NCBI GenBank assembly: GCA_016929595.1
Contig: JAFGIN010000165.1
Coordinates: 1-64,000, forward strand
Origin: Chitinispirillaceae bacterium
GTDB lineage: Bacteria; Fibrobacterota; Chitinivibrionia; Chitinivibrionales; Chitinispirillaceae
Direction: 5' to 3'
DNA length: 64,000 nucleotides
Below, piece by piece: positions 25,181-32,779 of this stretch. The notes under the pieces are model-generated. The model ran no database searches and was not told where the DNA came from. It was given only the letters and a program-made list of their open reading frames with translations. Each line of letters begins with the position of its first letter. The stretch's first letter is position 1. Made by a program: the position numbers and the translations under genes.

Positions 25181-26515
25181 ATGTATTCTGAGAAGTTTAA
25201 CATCGAAAATTATTTCTTTATTTGCAGCATCAGCATTTTTTTCCTGGGCACTCTTTCGAAACTATTTGCGGACACATCCATTCCGCTTACCCTACTGTTG
25301 CCTGAAAATGGTTCTGTAACGTCTGATACACGTCCTGCAAAAGATCCTTTTGTTAAGCATTCATCAGACTCAAGTTTGCCCGCTCCAACCCGATTTTTGT
25401 GGAACACGATTAATGCAACAGGCCCACATACCTATAACTTTTTACTAGCAGAAGATACTGCTTTCACCAATAATAGAATATCCTGCACTGGAATTACCGA
25501 TACACAATGTGCAGTCTGGAATCTCAAGATCAATACAAATTATTTTTGGATGGTTTCTGCCACAGATAGCAGTGGCACTGTTGTAAACTCGGCAATCTAC
25601 GTATTTAAAACCCCTGATCTGTGGCCGCGAATGATCTTTATTGAAGGCACTACTAATGTACGCGATATTGGGGGAAGAGTCACCATGGATGGGAAAGTAG
25701 TGGCTCAGGGGTTATTTTACAGAAGTGCCGAATTTAATCAGACATATACAGTAACCACCAGAGGACTTGATCAGTTGCGACAGCTTGGAATTGTCAGTGA
25801 AATTGACCTTAGAAATAGTAGTGAAAACCCTCAAATTGTAATGCCATGGTTACGTAATTTCATTCGGCCTGTCACCGACAATGGGGGTGGTATGGATTCA
25901 TACAGTTCAGGGTTGCTCTATACATCAGGTACAATTTGCACAGTTTTTAAAGCACTGGCAGATAAACGGAATTACCCCTTGATTCTTCACTGCAGAATCG
26001 GTGCTGACCGTACAGGTACAATTGCTGCACTATTGGAAGCGCTCCTGGGGATGTCTGAATTGCAAATGGGCCAGGATTATATCTGGACATCATTATCGGT
26101 GAATGGAATCAGAGACACTGCAAGTGTTGAATGGAAAGATCTGATGACAAACCTCCGATCTTTTGATAAGGAACATGGTACTATTCACCAGGGATGCTGG
26201 AACTATCTGCAGACAATTGGTGTTTCTGTAAAAGAATTAATCGCAATCAGAAAAATCTTTATCAATGATGATCATCAGCCATTTCCTGAACTTTCTGTGA
26301 GAGATCGTCATAACCGGAAATCAATATCACCTTGCAAATCAAAATATTGTCTGACACTCTCTGAATTAGCGTTAACGAACCGTAAACAATTGAATGTTTC
26401 AGATATTTTTGATCTAACCGGTAAAAAAGTTTTCTTTGCAGGAAAAACAGATCCTGAAGACAACAGCATTTTAAAATCAGCTCAAAGAATACATGTTGTC
26501 AAGTATAAAGAATAG
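25181..26515 (+). CDS. Secreted tyrosine phosphatase-like protein with N-terminal FN3-like domain
   Basis: 444 residues. A signal-anchor segment lies at about 11-31. An FN3-like domain follows (about 38-145, PLTLLLPENGSVTSDTRP, NTNYFWMVSATDSSG). The phosphatase domain (about 150-340) starts with GTTNVRDIGGRVTMDG and carries the P-loop HCRIGADRTGT (about 273-283), matching the Y_phosphatase3 (PF13350) CX5R signature. The C-terminus (ELALTNRKQLNVSDIFDLTG) resembles a shortened sorting tail, ending irregularly. An extracytoplasmic phosphatase of this type could act on phosphotyrosine or phosphoinositide; the substrate is unknown. AAGAGGAAC precedes the ATG. Confidence 0.85.
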   Translation: MYSEKFNIENYFFICSISIFFLGTLSKLFADTSIPLTLLLPENGSVTSDTRPAKDPFVKHSSDSSLPAPTRFLWNTINATGPHTYNFLLAEDTAFTNNRISCTGITDTQCAVWNLKINTNYFWMVSATDSSGTVVNSAIYVFKTPDLWPRMIFIEGTTNVRDIGGRVTMDGKVVAQGLFYRSAEFNQTYTVTTRGLDQLRQLGIVSEIDLRNSSENPQIVMPWLRNFIRPVTDNGGGMDSYSSGLLYTSGTICTVFKALADKRNYPLILHCRIGADRTGTIAALLEALLGMSELQMGQDYIWTSLSVNGIRDTASVEWKDLMTNLRSFDKEHGTIHQGCWNYLQTIGVSVKELIAIRKIFINDDHQPFPELSVRDRHNRKSISPCKSKYCLTLSELALTNRKQLNVSDIFDLTGKKVFFAGKTDPEDNSILKSAQRIHVVKYKE

Positions 26516-26603
26516 AATGTAATTATCCTTCAGCGCATTCCACCTTTTTCTGTAACAAGGAGGCAAAGTTTAATTATGTAAAGAATTTGCCAAATTGTTG
26601 CTG

Positions 26604-28022
26604 CTACCGCATCGCCTGCAGGATGTGCTCTCCGCTGATTATCTGTACACCATTGACCTCCTGCATTCCTTCGGGTATCGGTGATGGCACAAACAACACA
26701 TGATGCACCAAAGAGTATGAATGCCGCCCGCAAGGGACACCTTTTGCAATTAACTGATGCGTCCATTGCTCAAGATTAGACTTCTTGATTGCTGCGCGAC
26801 TCCATTTTACTTCCCCTAAAAGCAACGCAGAACCATCAAGTGACTCTGCAACGATATCCCACTCAGGGCTGTTGGGGCTCCAATAGCGTGATGCAACGCT
26901 CCATTGAGTAGCAAAAAGGCTATCGGTGTGATGGGGAGAGAAGAATGGAACGGAATCCCGGCACAAAGATTCCCACGAATGCGCAAGTACCCGATCTTTT
27001 TGTTCGCACCACAGGGCGATACGGGCATCTGAAGGTGCTTTTGTCAAAAACGACTTCCGTGGTCCTACAACTTGAAACCACAGGTGAAAAAATGGATCAG
27101 TAATTTGGTAAAGACTCTTTTTAGATGATTTTTCTGATTCACCGAAAGGTATTTGACGCTCAATCAGGCCGAGTTCCACTAGCATGTGAAGCACTTTGGA
27201 GAGCGTTGTTGCCGGCTTTCCAACCCGCGCGGCGATTTCCGATATCCGATGGGCACCAAAGCCAATTGCGTCAAGTACCTGTCGCACCATGATATGGCTG
27301 GGTGCATTCTCCATAATAAGTTTTTCAGGTTCGTTGTGTAACGGTCCAAGGGGGTTGAGAATCAGATAATCGACGAGTTGGTCAATCGGCGCATTATGTT
27401 GCTGAGCAAGCTCCCAGTAGTAGGGAGTGCCACCCAGGCATAAATACCGTTCCAGGTTTTCAAGCACCGAAGCACCATTAAAAGCCTTCTGGATAAAATG
27501 GGGCTTCAATTGCTCTATTCGCATTAATTCACGCGCTCGGCCATAAAGTGGTGCTCCAGCATCGAGCACGATACCTTGCATCATGCGCTGGTTCGAACCC
27601 GCAATGGCAACTATCAGCCCACTCTGAGTAACTTCGTGATCAATCCAGCGCTGCATAATACTTGGCAGCTCAGGTGTTTGCTCTACCAAGTAGGGAAATT
27701 CATCAAAAATGCATGGCCCACGCCATCCTCTGCGATGCGATTCAGCACTGATAAATTCAAGAAGCGACTGCCAATCGGGGAATTCAACCTTTGCAAATTC
27801 GGGAAATGCATCCTGCAAAGCGATCGCCATCACTTTACGCTGAATTTTCGCTGACGATTGATCAGCTACCGTATAAACGCCATTATGTCGCCGACACCAC
27901 TCCAGCAATACCCGCGTTTTGCCCTGACGCCGTCGCCCCCAGAGAGCCGCCATAGAACCCGAAGTACCCGAAAAAAGCGACTCAAGCCGCGACATTTCTT
28001 CATTACGATTAAGGAATTCCAT
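26604..28022 (-). CDS. AAA+ ATPase of the ATPase_2/DUF234 family
   Basis: 472 residues. The N-terminal ATPase domain has the Walker A motif GRRRQGKTR (about 29-37) and Walker B CIFDEFPYL (about 104-112). A middle winged-helix region (IGFGAHRISEIAARVGKPATTL) precedes the C-terminal DUF234-type nuclease-like domain, with EWDIVAESLDGSALLLGEVKWS (about 376-397, the D...EVK pattern of PD-(D/E)XK enzymes). This architecture is common in bacteria and archaea, with no settled role. Three 15-base direct repeats lie just before the start (28027-28079), and AAAGGG is the ribosome binding site. It stands alone. Confidence 0.88.
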   Translation of the reverse strand: MEFLNRNEEMSRLESLFSGTSGSMAALWGRRRQGKTRVLLEWCRRHNGVYTVADQSSAKIQRKVMAIALQDAFPEFAKVEFPDWQSLLEFISAESHRRGWRGPCIFDEFPYLVEQTPELPSIMQRWIDHEVTQSGLIVAIAGSNQRMMQGIVLDAGAPLYGRARELMRIEQLKPHFIQKAFNGASVLENLERYLCLGGTPYYWELAQQHNAPIDQLVDYLILNPLGPLHNEPEKLIMENAPSHIMVRQVLDAIGFGAHRISEIAARVGKPATTLSKVLHMLVELGLIERQIPFGESEKSSKKSLYQITDPFFHLWFQVVGPRKSFLTKAPSDARIALWCEQKDRVLAHSWESLCRDSVPFFSPHHTDSLFATQWSVASRYWSPNSPEWDIVAESLDGSALLLGEVKWSRAAIKKSNLEQWTHQLIAKGVPCGRHSYSLVHHVLFVPSPIPEGMQEVNGVQIISGEHILQAMR

Positions 28023-28026
28023 AAAA

Positions 28027-28079
28027 ATTATCCCTTTAAAGATTATCTTAAAAAGAATTATCTTTTTTTAGATAATTAT
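28027..28079 (-). promoter_or_regulatory. Three 15-base direct repeats before the ATPase gene
   Basis: ATTATC recurs at 28027, 28042 and 28057, exactly 15 bases apart, each followed by an AT-rich filler; an inverted copy (GATAAT) is at 28071-28076. On the gene's strand this reads as repeats of GATAAT ending about 5 bases before the ATG. It could be an operator, perhaps for self-control, or a binding site for the ATPase itself. It also overlaps the ribosome binding site. Confidence 0.6.
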
Positions 28080-28940
28080 ACATTCTATACCGGTGTCCGG
28101 TCAATCCAGAAGTCATAATGCATAAATATAGTCAGAGAGGGTGCTCACAAAAGAAAACGAATCGCTCAGCAAATCGCCGAAAAACCCTGTCGTAGGTCAG
28201 TGGCGAGCATTTTCTTTGCAAGGTGCTTTAATTCTAAAACGTTAGAGTTATCTCATTTATTCTTCTGAAGGATAATAATATGCGGAACTACTTTGTTCTC
28301 CAGTAGCTGCAGTTGCCCGGCACTTACAGAACGCCCATCAAGAGTTTGATTTAACCGGTAAAAAAGAGTTTCTTCGGCATACAAAGCAGATCATAAAAAT
28401 AATATGTTGCTGCAATCGGCTTTGGTCACCCCTGAAGAGCGCCGCACAAGACAGAAGTGAATAAAGACAGAAAGAAATTAAGATGGCGGTGGCGAAGACA
28501 GTAGACAAAGAAATGAAGACGGCAGCCCAAGAAATGAATGGCTGAATGACCGGAGCTTTGTTTTTTTTTCTTTAGTGCATTTCGTGTTTTTCGTGGTTTA
28601 TATCTTCATTTTTCTGATTCGCAGCCCATCCTGCATGCAACTGCCGGACCTCTTTTTGACATTCAGAGCTCCTTTTATCACTATATATTCCTCTGCGAAC
28701 CACAGCGTCTTTTCTTTACGCTCTTTGCGTTTAATCCAAACCGCACTATTCATAAATTCTTTCTGGGATTTTCACAGTACCCCCCTTGTGAGGTTCGGTG
28801 ATCAAAATGAAATGGTTCAGGGGGGACTGCCGGTAGATCTTCAGTAAATTAATCTGTTATAGCAGGCAGGTATTCTTGTATTTTGACTACTGAGTAGTAA
28901 TAACATTTTTTACCTTTATTTTAAAACAGATACTATTTAG
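28080..28940. other. Long gap with short gene debris
   Basis: About 860 bases. At 28350-28405 a stretch encodes FDLTGKKEFLRHTKQ, resembling the C-terminal tail of the phosphatase at 26415-26450 (FDLTGKKVFFAGKT), so it may be a duplicated tail fragment. At 28780-28835 the sequences CCCCCCTT and AGGGGGGACT can pair. No intact gene was found. Confidence 0.4.
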
Positions 28941-29858
28941 TCACCCAAGTATCATCAACAGTCCGACAAGGATTATTATTAAAGCAGCCAGATACCTGAT
29001 CAGTGTACCGATACGATGCCAGATATGGTGATCTCCACCTTTGCCTGTAACGGCTTTGCCAAGGCTGCTTCCAGCCATACCTGCAAAACTCACCGTAATT
29101 GCCATACCAATTGACACTGCAGCAACCGCCGCAATACCAACCGGGAGTAGATGGATGATACTCGAGAACGTCAGGATTAGAAAGGCACCGGGACAGGGGG
29201 CCAATCCTGCGACAATTGCAACCGGGATAATCCCTGATGACCGATGAAGGATGGTTCCAGCTGTATTTTGAGCTTTCTTTTCGAGTATCGATGAGATGAA
29301 TATCATACTACCGGCCACGATAATTAAAATGCCACTCATCGTTATCATATCCTGCGAGAATGCATCACTGTGGCTCTGCCCCAACCCCAGCAGCTTTCTG
29401 AAAACGATAAACAGCACAATCGCAGACCCTGCATGTGTCAAAGAAAAAAGAGCCCCTGCAAGCCACATTGTACGAAATGGGGAAGCCCGTGAAAGGCCAT
29501 GGGAAATAAAAAGCATTTTGGCATGTCCTGGCCCGAGACTGTGAAGTATTCCGTAAAGAAACGCGAAGAAAAGCAGTGTTGCAACGGTTACCGGACCGGG
29601 TTTTGCCTTTATTGCACGAAGCGTTGAGGAAAGTTTACCGGAAAGGGTACGCTGGGCGGAAAGAAGTTCCCGGCTGAAAGGAATTAAACCCCAGAGCCTG
29701 GTATTGCTGCCGGTTTTTTTTGCCGAAGTTTCAGTCTTATTTCTCCCCCGTGAATAAGTAGAATCATTTGAAGCGGCAGCAGAATTGCGAAATGCAAGTT
29801 GTGAATTACCCGTTTCAAAACACAGCAGAAGAAGTCCGAAAAAAAAGTATAATTTCAT
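28941..29858 (-). CDS. NicO/RcnA-type nickel-cobalt transporter-like membrane protein
   Basis: 305 residues. A signal-like leader (about 1-19) and a charged linker precede six membrane helices. The first helix region contains GILHSLGPGHAKMLFISHGL (about 103-122), where the histidines match the metal motif of the NicO family. The second repeat has AGLAPCPGAFLILTF (about 216-230), also diagnostic. It likely exports or imports Ni/Co ions through the inner membrane. Its start overlaps the stop of the DUF1007 gene by 4 bases, a pairing typical of this family. The direction of transport is not determined by sequence. Confidence 0.85.
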   Translation of the reverse strand: MKLYFFFGLLLLCFETGNSQLAFRNSAAASNDSTYSRGRNKTETSAKKTGSNTRLWGLIPFSRELLSAQRTLSGKLSSTLRAIKAKPGPVTVATLLFFAFLYGILHSLGPGHAKMLFISHGLSRASPFRTMWLAGALFSLTHAGSAIVLFIVFRKLLGLGQSHSDAFSQDMITMSGILIIVAGSMIFISSILEKKAQNTAGTILHRSSGIIPVAIVAGLAPCPGAFLILTFSSIIHLLPVGIAAVAAVSIGMAITVSFAGMAGSSLGKAVTGKGGDHHIWHRIGTLIRYLAALIIILVGLLMILG

Positions 29859-30430
29859 TGCTGTTTCTTCTCCACTTTAAGCACAATCAGATAATAATAT
29901 TCCTCTTTCTCGAAGGAAATAACACCCTTCCATTCACTATTCATCCCTGCACTTATCATCTCTTTCTTAAGTTCAAATGCAGCAAACATGGAGGGATCTT
30001 CAAAGAGCACTCTAAGCTTTTTGTTAATAAGATCCGTGATTTTGATGTTAAAGGGGATAAAAAAGGCGTAGCGGACTTTGAGATCCGGAAGGATCGAAGC
30101 AACAAAACGCTCAGATTTAGTGAGTTTTACCATACTGTTACCACAGGTAACTTCCATATAATAATTGGTCTTTGCAACCCAGGAAAAAACATCCCGATAA
30201 AGACTGTCATACTCATTTTTTTCGAAACTGCCATTATGGTTGAAATCAAAATCCTCGATTAGCGAAGCTCCGGACATTTCATCAATGTCCCAGAAAACAT
30301 TCACACCAGTGAGTGTAGAATCAGAAAACATGAATTTTGCCATAACATCAATAAAGAGGTGCGGATGCGCACCTGTGGTCATTATCATTCCACCCACCAG
30401 AAGAGACATCATCATCGATTTATACTTCAA
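29855..30430 (-). CDS. DUF1007 family periplasmic protein
   Basis: 191 residues from a TTG at 30430 (GAGGGA upstream); ATGs at the fourth to eighth codons are alternatives. A signal peptide ends near THG-like TTGAHPHLFIDV. The conserved HPH just after cleavage (about 22-24) is the metal-ligand motif of DUF1007. An EF-hand-like stretch, DFDFNHNGSFEKNEYD (about 61-76), is also typical of the family. In many bacteria a DUF1007 protein is encoded directly before a NicO transporter, as here. It probably binds the metal in the periplasm for the transporter. Confidence 0.88.
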   Translation of the reverse strand: MKYKSMMMSLLVGGMIMTTGAHPHLFIDVMAKFMFSDSTLTGVNVFWDIDEMSGASLIEDFDFNHNGSFEKNEYDSLYRDVFSWVAKTNYYMEVTCGNSMVKLTKSERFVASILPDLKVRYAFFIPFNIKITDLINKKLRVLFEDPSMFAAFELKKEMISAGMNSEWKGVISFEKEEYYYLIVLKVEKKQQ

Positions 30431-30483
30431 TTTTTTTCCCTCAAGTTACAAAAATAGCCTGGTAAAATGCACTATGTAATTCG

Positions 30484-30699
30484 ATGGATAGGGTAATACT
30501 TAATCGAAATGCTGATTATAAAATTTTTACTCCGCATTTTTCTGCAGCTTCAATGATCTGTATCAATATAGATTCTTTATTAAAAAATGGCAACCTCGTG
30601 ATTTGTGCAGGACCAGGAAAAAAAGTATTAAAGTGTGATTACTTTCATATTGACAGAATGTGGAGATTGAAGTTAAGGAAGAAGATAGGTTCAAAGTAG
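30484..30699 (+). CDS. Doubtful small hypothetical protein
   Basis: 71 codons from ATG 30484, with no good ribosome binding site. The product has isoleucine- and lysine-rich sequence without a recognised motif. It sits in the 630-base gap between DUF1007 and the isoprenylcysteine-methyltransferase-like gene, which otherwise holds only the hairpin at 30940. It may be chance. Confidence 0.2.
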   Translation: MDRVILNRNADYKIFTPHFSAASMICINIDSLLKNGNLVICAGPGKKVLKCDYFHIDRMWRLKLRKKIGSK

Positions 30700-30939
30700 T
30701 CATTCTTCTCAGTAATCAATAATTAGATATCAAAAAACCTCTCTACTTCGCTATTTGCACTTTTCTTTATTACACATCACAATAATACTTATTATGCTTC
30801 CTTGTGTCACTGATTAAACAAAAAAATGTTTCTTGCAGTTAGAATCTTCTAATACTATTTTGTAGATGTTATTCAATGCAGGCTTCTGTATCAACAGCGT
30901 CTGTGCTCAGGCAATAAGAATTTCGATATCAATATACTA

Positions 30940-30985
30940 AGCCGACTGGACCACCAGAGGAAATTTGAGTCCGGCAGGCTTTTTT
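30940..30985 (+). terminator. Conserved hairpin with U-tract, copy 2 (terminator or attenuator)
   Basis: GCCGACTGGA is followed by the loop motif CACCAGAGGAA, then TCCGGCAGGC and TTTTTT. The stem has two mismatches in the middle compared with copy 1, but the loop is kept exactly. No plus-strand gene ends just upstream, so it looks like a leader element of the gene at 31061, 75 bases downstream. Confidence 0.7.
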
Positions 30986-31060
30986 ATCTGGTATAAAAAG
31001 GTATTGGCTCCTAATGATTAATCAGAGGAGTAACAAACCATTTCGGAAAGGAGCATCACA

Positions 31061-31639
31061 ATGCAGTACGATCAAATTATAATCATTGGTATGTTCTCCG
31101 TCACGTTCGTTCAAATGGTTGGGTTCGGTCTGTTCCTGCGAATCAACAAGCTGTCCATGGGCGGTACGCCTCCGATCAATCCACTGGTATTTAAAAATGC
31201 AAAAGCGGCTATGATGTTTACCTGGATTGCACTTATTGTACAGGCGGTTGGAGTATTTGATTTCCGGATGTATAGCCGATCAAATGTCGTTACCGTCCTT
31301 GCGGTTGTATCCTTTTTCATCGGAGCTCTGTTGCAGTTTGTTTCATACATCTATCTGGGAAAAAATTTAAAATTTGGTATTCCAGATCAGAATGAAGCAC
31401 GGTTGTCATCATTACGTACAAATGGCTTGTATAAATTCAGCAGAAATCCCATGTATGTCGGATTCTTTCTGATGATTGCAGGCTCATCACTTTACACATT
31501 GAATCCGTTAATCTGGGTGCTATCACTTTTTGCTATTGTCGTTCATCATTTAATTGTCCTTAGAGAAGAGCAATTTCTGCTGGAAAGGTTCGGAAACGAA
31601 TGGAAACACTATGCCTCACATGTCAGGAGGTATATCTGA
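31061..31639 (+). CDS. Isoprenylcysteine carboxyl methyltransferase-like membrane protein
   Basis: 192 residues, five membrane helices. The C-terminal half carries the family hallmarks: RTNGLYKFSRNPMYVGFFLM (about 119-138) and REEQFLLERFGNEWKHYASH (about 169-188), which form the SAM site in ICMT/PEMT proteins. Bacterial members methylate unknown small molecules or lipids; bacteria lack prenylated proteins, so the name only marks homology. GGAAAGGAGC is the ribosome binding site. A hairpin leader at 30940-30985 may attenuate it. It is monocistronic. Confidence 0.87.
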   Translation: MQYDQIIIIGMFSVTFVQMVGFGLFLRINKLSMGGTPPINPLVFKNAKAAMMFTWIALIVQAVGVFDFRMYSRSNVVTVLAVVSFFIGALLQFVSYIYLGKNLKFGIPDQNEARLSSLRTNGLYKFSRNPMYVGFFLMIAGSSLYTLNPLIWVLSLFAIVVHHLIVLREEQFLLERFGNEWKHYASHVRRYI

Positions 31640-31874
31640 GCGTGAAAACGGCATCTCTTAACATACAAAAGGTCTGTTAGATGTTACAACGCTTTGGTAT
31701 TGATGATCTCTGAAAGAATATTTCTCTGAAAGAATATTTACTATCTGGCTGTATCTTGAACGGATCAGCTTACATTATGATGTGCAATCAAACGTATTGG
31801 CCCTGCCGCTCTGGCTTGAAAAAATAAGGTATGTTTTTCGTTATTAACAATACATTTATGCAAAGGATTTTACT

Positions 31875-32588
31875 GTGAGAAAAAACACTTCCTTATGCAC
31901 CATAAAAAAGGTACTCTTCGTCTGCATACTATCGATCTTTCATTTCAAAACCTCCATACGTTCTGAAGAACCAGCTGCTGTGGAATATGACTGGTTATCA
32001 CAAATATCGATTTCAATGGAAACCAAAGCCGGCTACGATTTCACAAACAAGTTCCCATACGGAGAAAATGAATTGATTGTGGAAAAACGGTTCTCAACAG
32101 TCGACGCATTATCTGCTGTTGTGGAAAACCTTTTAAGCTATGATGATGGTACTTTTACTGATGAAATCACTGTTGGTGCTATTGGGGTACCTTTGAGATT
32201 TCTTTCAGTCTGTGCGGCATGCAAGTTTTTTATAATAAAAGATGACATTGGTTTTGGCATAGATGGGAAAATTGTGATCGGCCATGATTTTCAAACTGTC
32301 GGATTCAATTTTGAAGATGAAAACGAATTTCTTTATGATATTACTGGAAAGCGATTTGAGTATGTTAACACATTTTACGCTGAAAAGTCATTTAATGTGA
32401 CCGCAAATACGTCCGTCGGGATTCTACTTGAGCATGAGGTAACCATATCTGAATGTGATTTTGAAAGTCTATTGCTCATGGGGCCAATGTATTCTATTAA
32501 ATGTTTCAGTCTTTACGTAAATTATGCAGTAGGTATCAAACCTTGTATTACGCATGGAACAGAGCTTGGATGTGTTTTCGGGTTCTGA
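31875..32588 (+). CDS. Hypothetical exported protein, probable outer-membrane barrel
   Basis: 237 residues from GTG 31875 (AAAGGA upstream). A signal peptide covers about 1-30. The mature part alternates hydrophobic and polar residues in strands (DWLSQISISMETKAGYDFTN, FYAEKSFNVTANTSVGILLE) and ends on an aromatic residue (ELGCVFGF), like small outer-membrane barrels. No family recognised. It lies between the methyltransferase-like gene and the convergent GH31 gene, with no visible terminator. Confidence 0.6.
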   Translation: MRKNTSLCTIKKVLFVCILSIFHFKTSIRSEEPAAVEYDWLSQISISMETKAGYDFTNKFPYGENELIVEKRFSTVDALSAVVENLLSYDDGTFTDEITVGAIGVPLRFLSVCAACKFFIIKDDIGFGIDGKIVIGHDFQTVGFNFEDENEFLYDITGKRFEYVNTFYAEKSFNVTANTSVGILLEHEVTISECDFESLLLMGPMYSIKCFSLYVNYAVGIKPCITHGTELGCVFGF

Positions 32589-32779
32589 GCTACGCTTTCC
32601 TGAAAATTTGCGTGAACAAGCATTCGGCTTCACTAGATGTATCCAGCCCCCGGGAGAATCCTTACACTGCATTTCTCGAAAAGAACTTTCAGGTAACTGC
32701 GAAAAATATAAAATAATGTCGGACTATTATTGCCGACACCTTCTGCCACCCGAGTGCAGGCCATTCATATTTTAAGTCG

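Noticed and set aside
28575-28847. 90-codon open frame in the gap after the ATPase
   Set aside because: Phenylalanine/serine-rich translation of T- and C-rich intergenic DNA; no start signal.
32469-32775. Three overlapping frames after the exported protein gene
   Set aside because: They overlap the end of a better-supported gene and each other; no ribosome binding sites.
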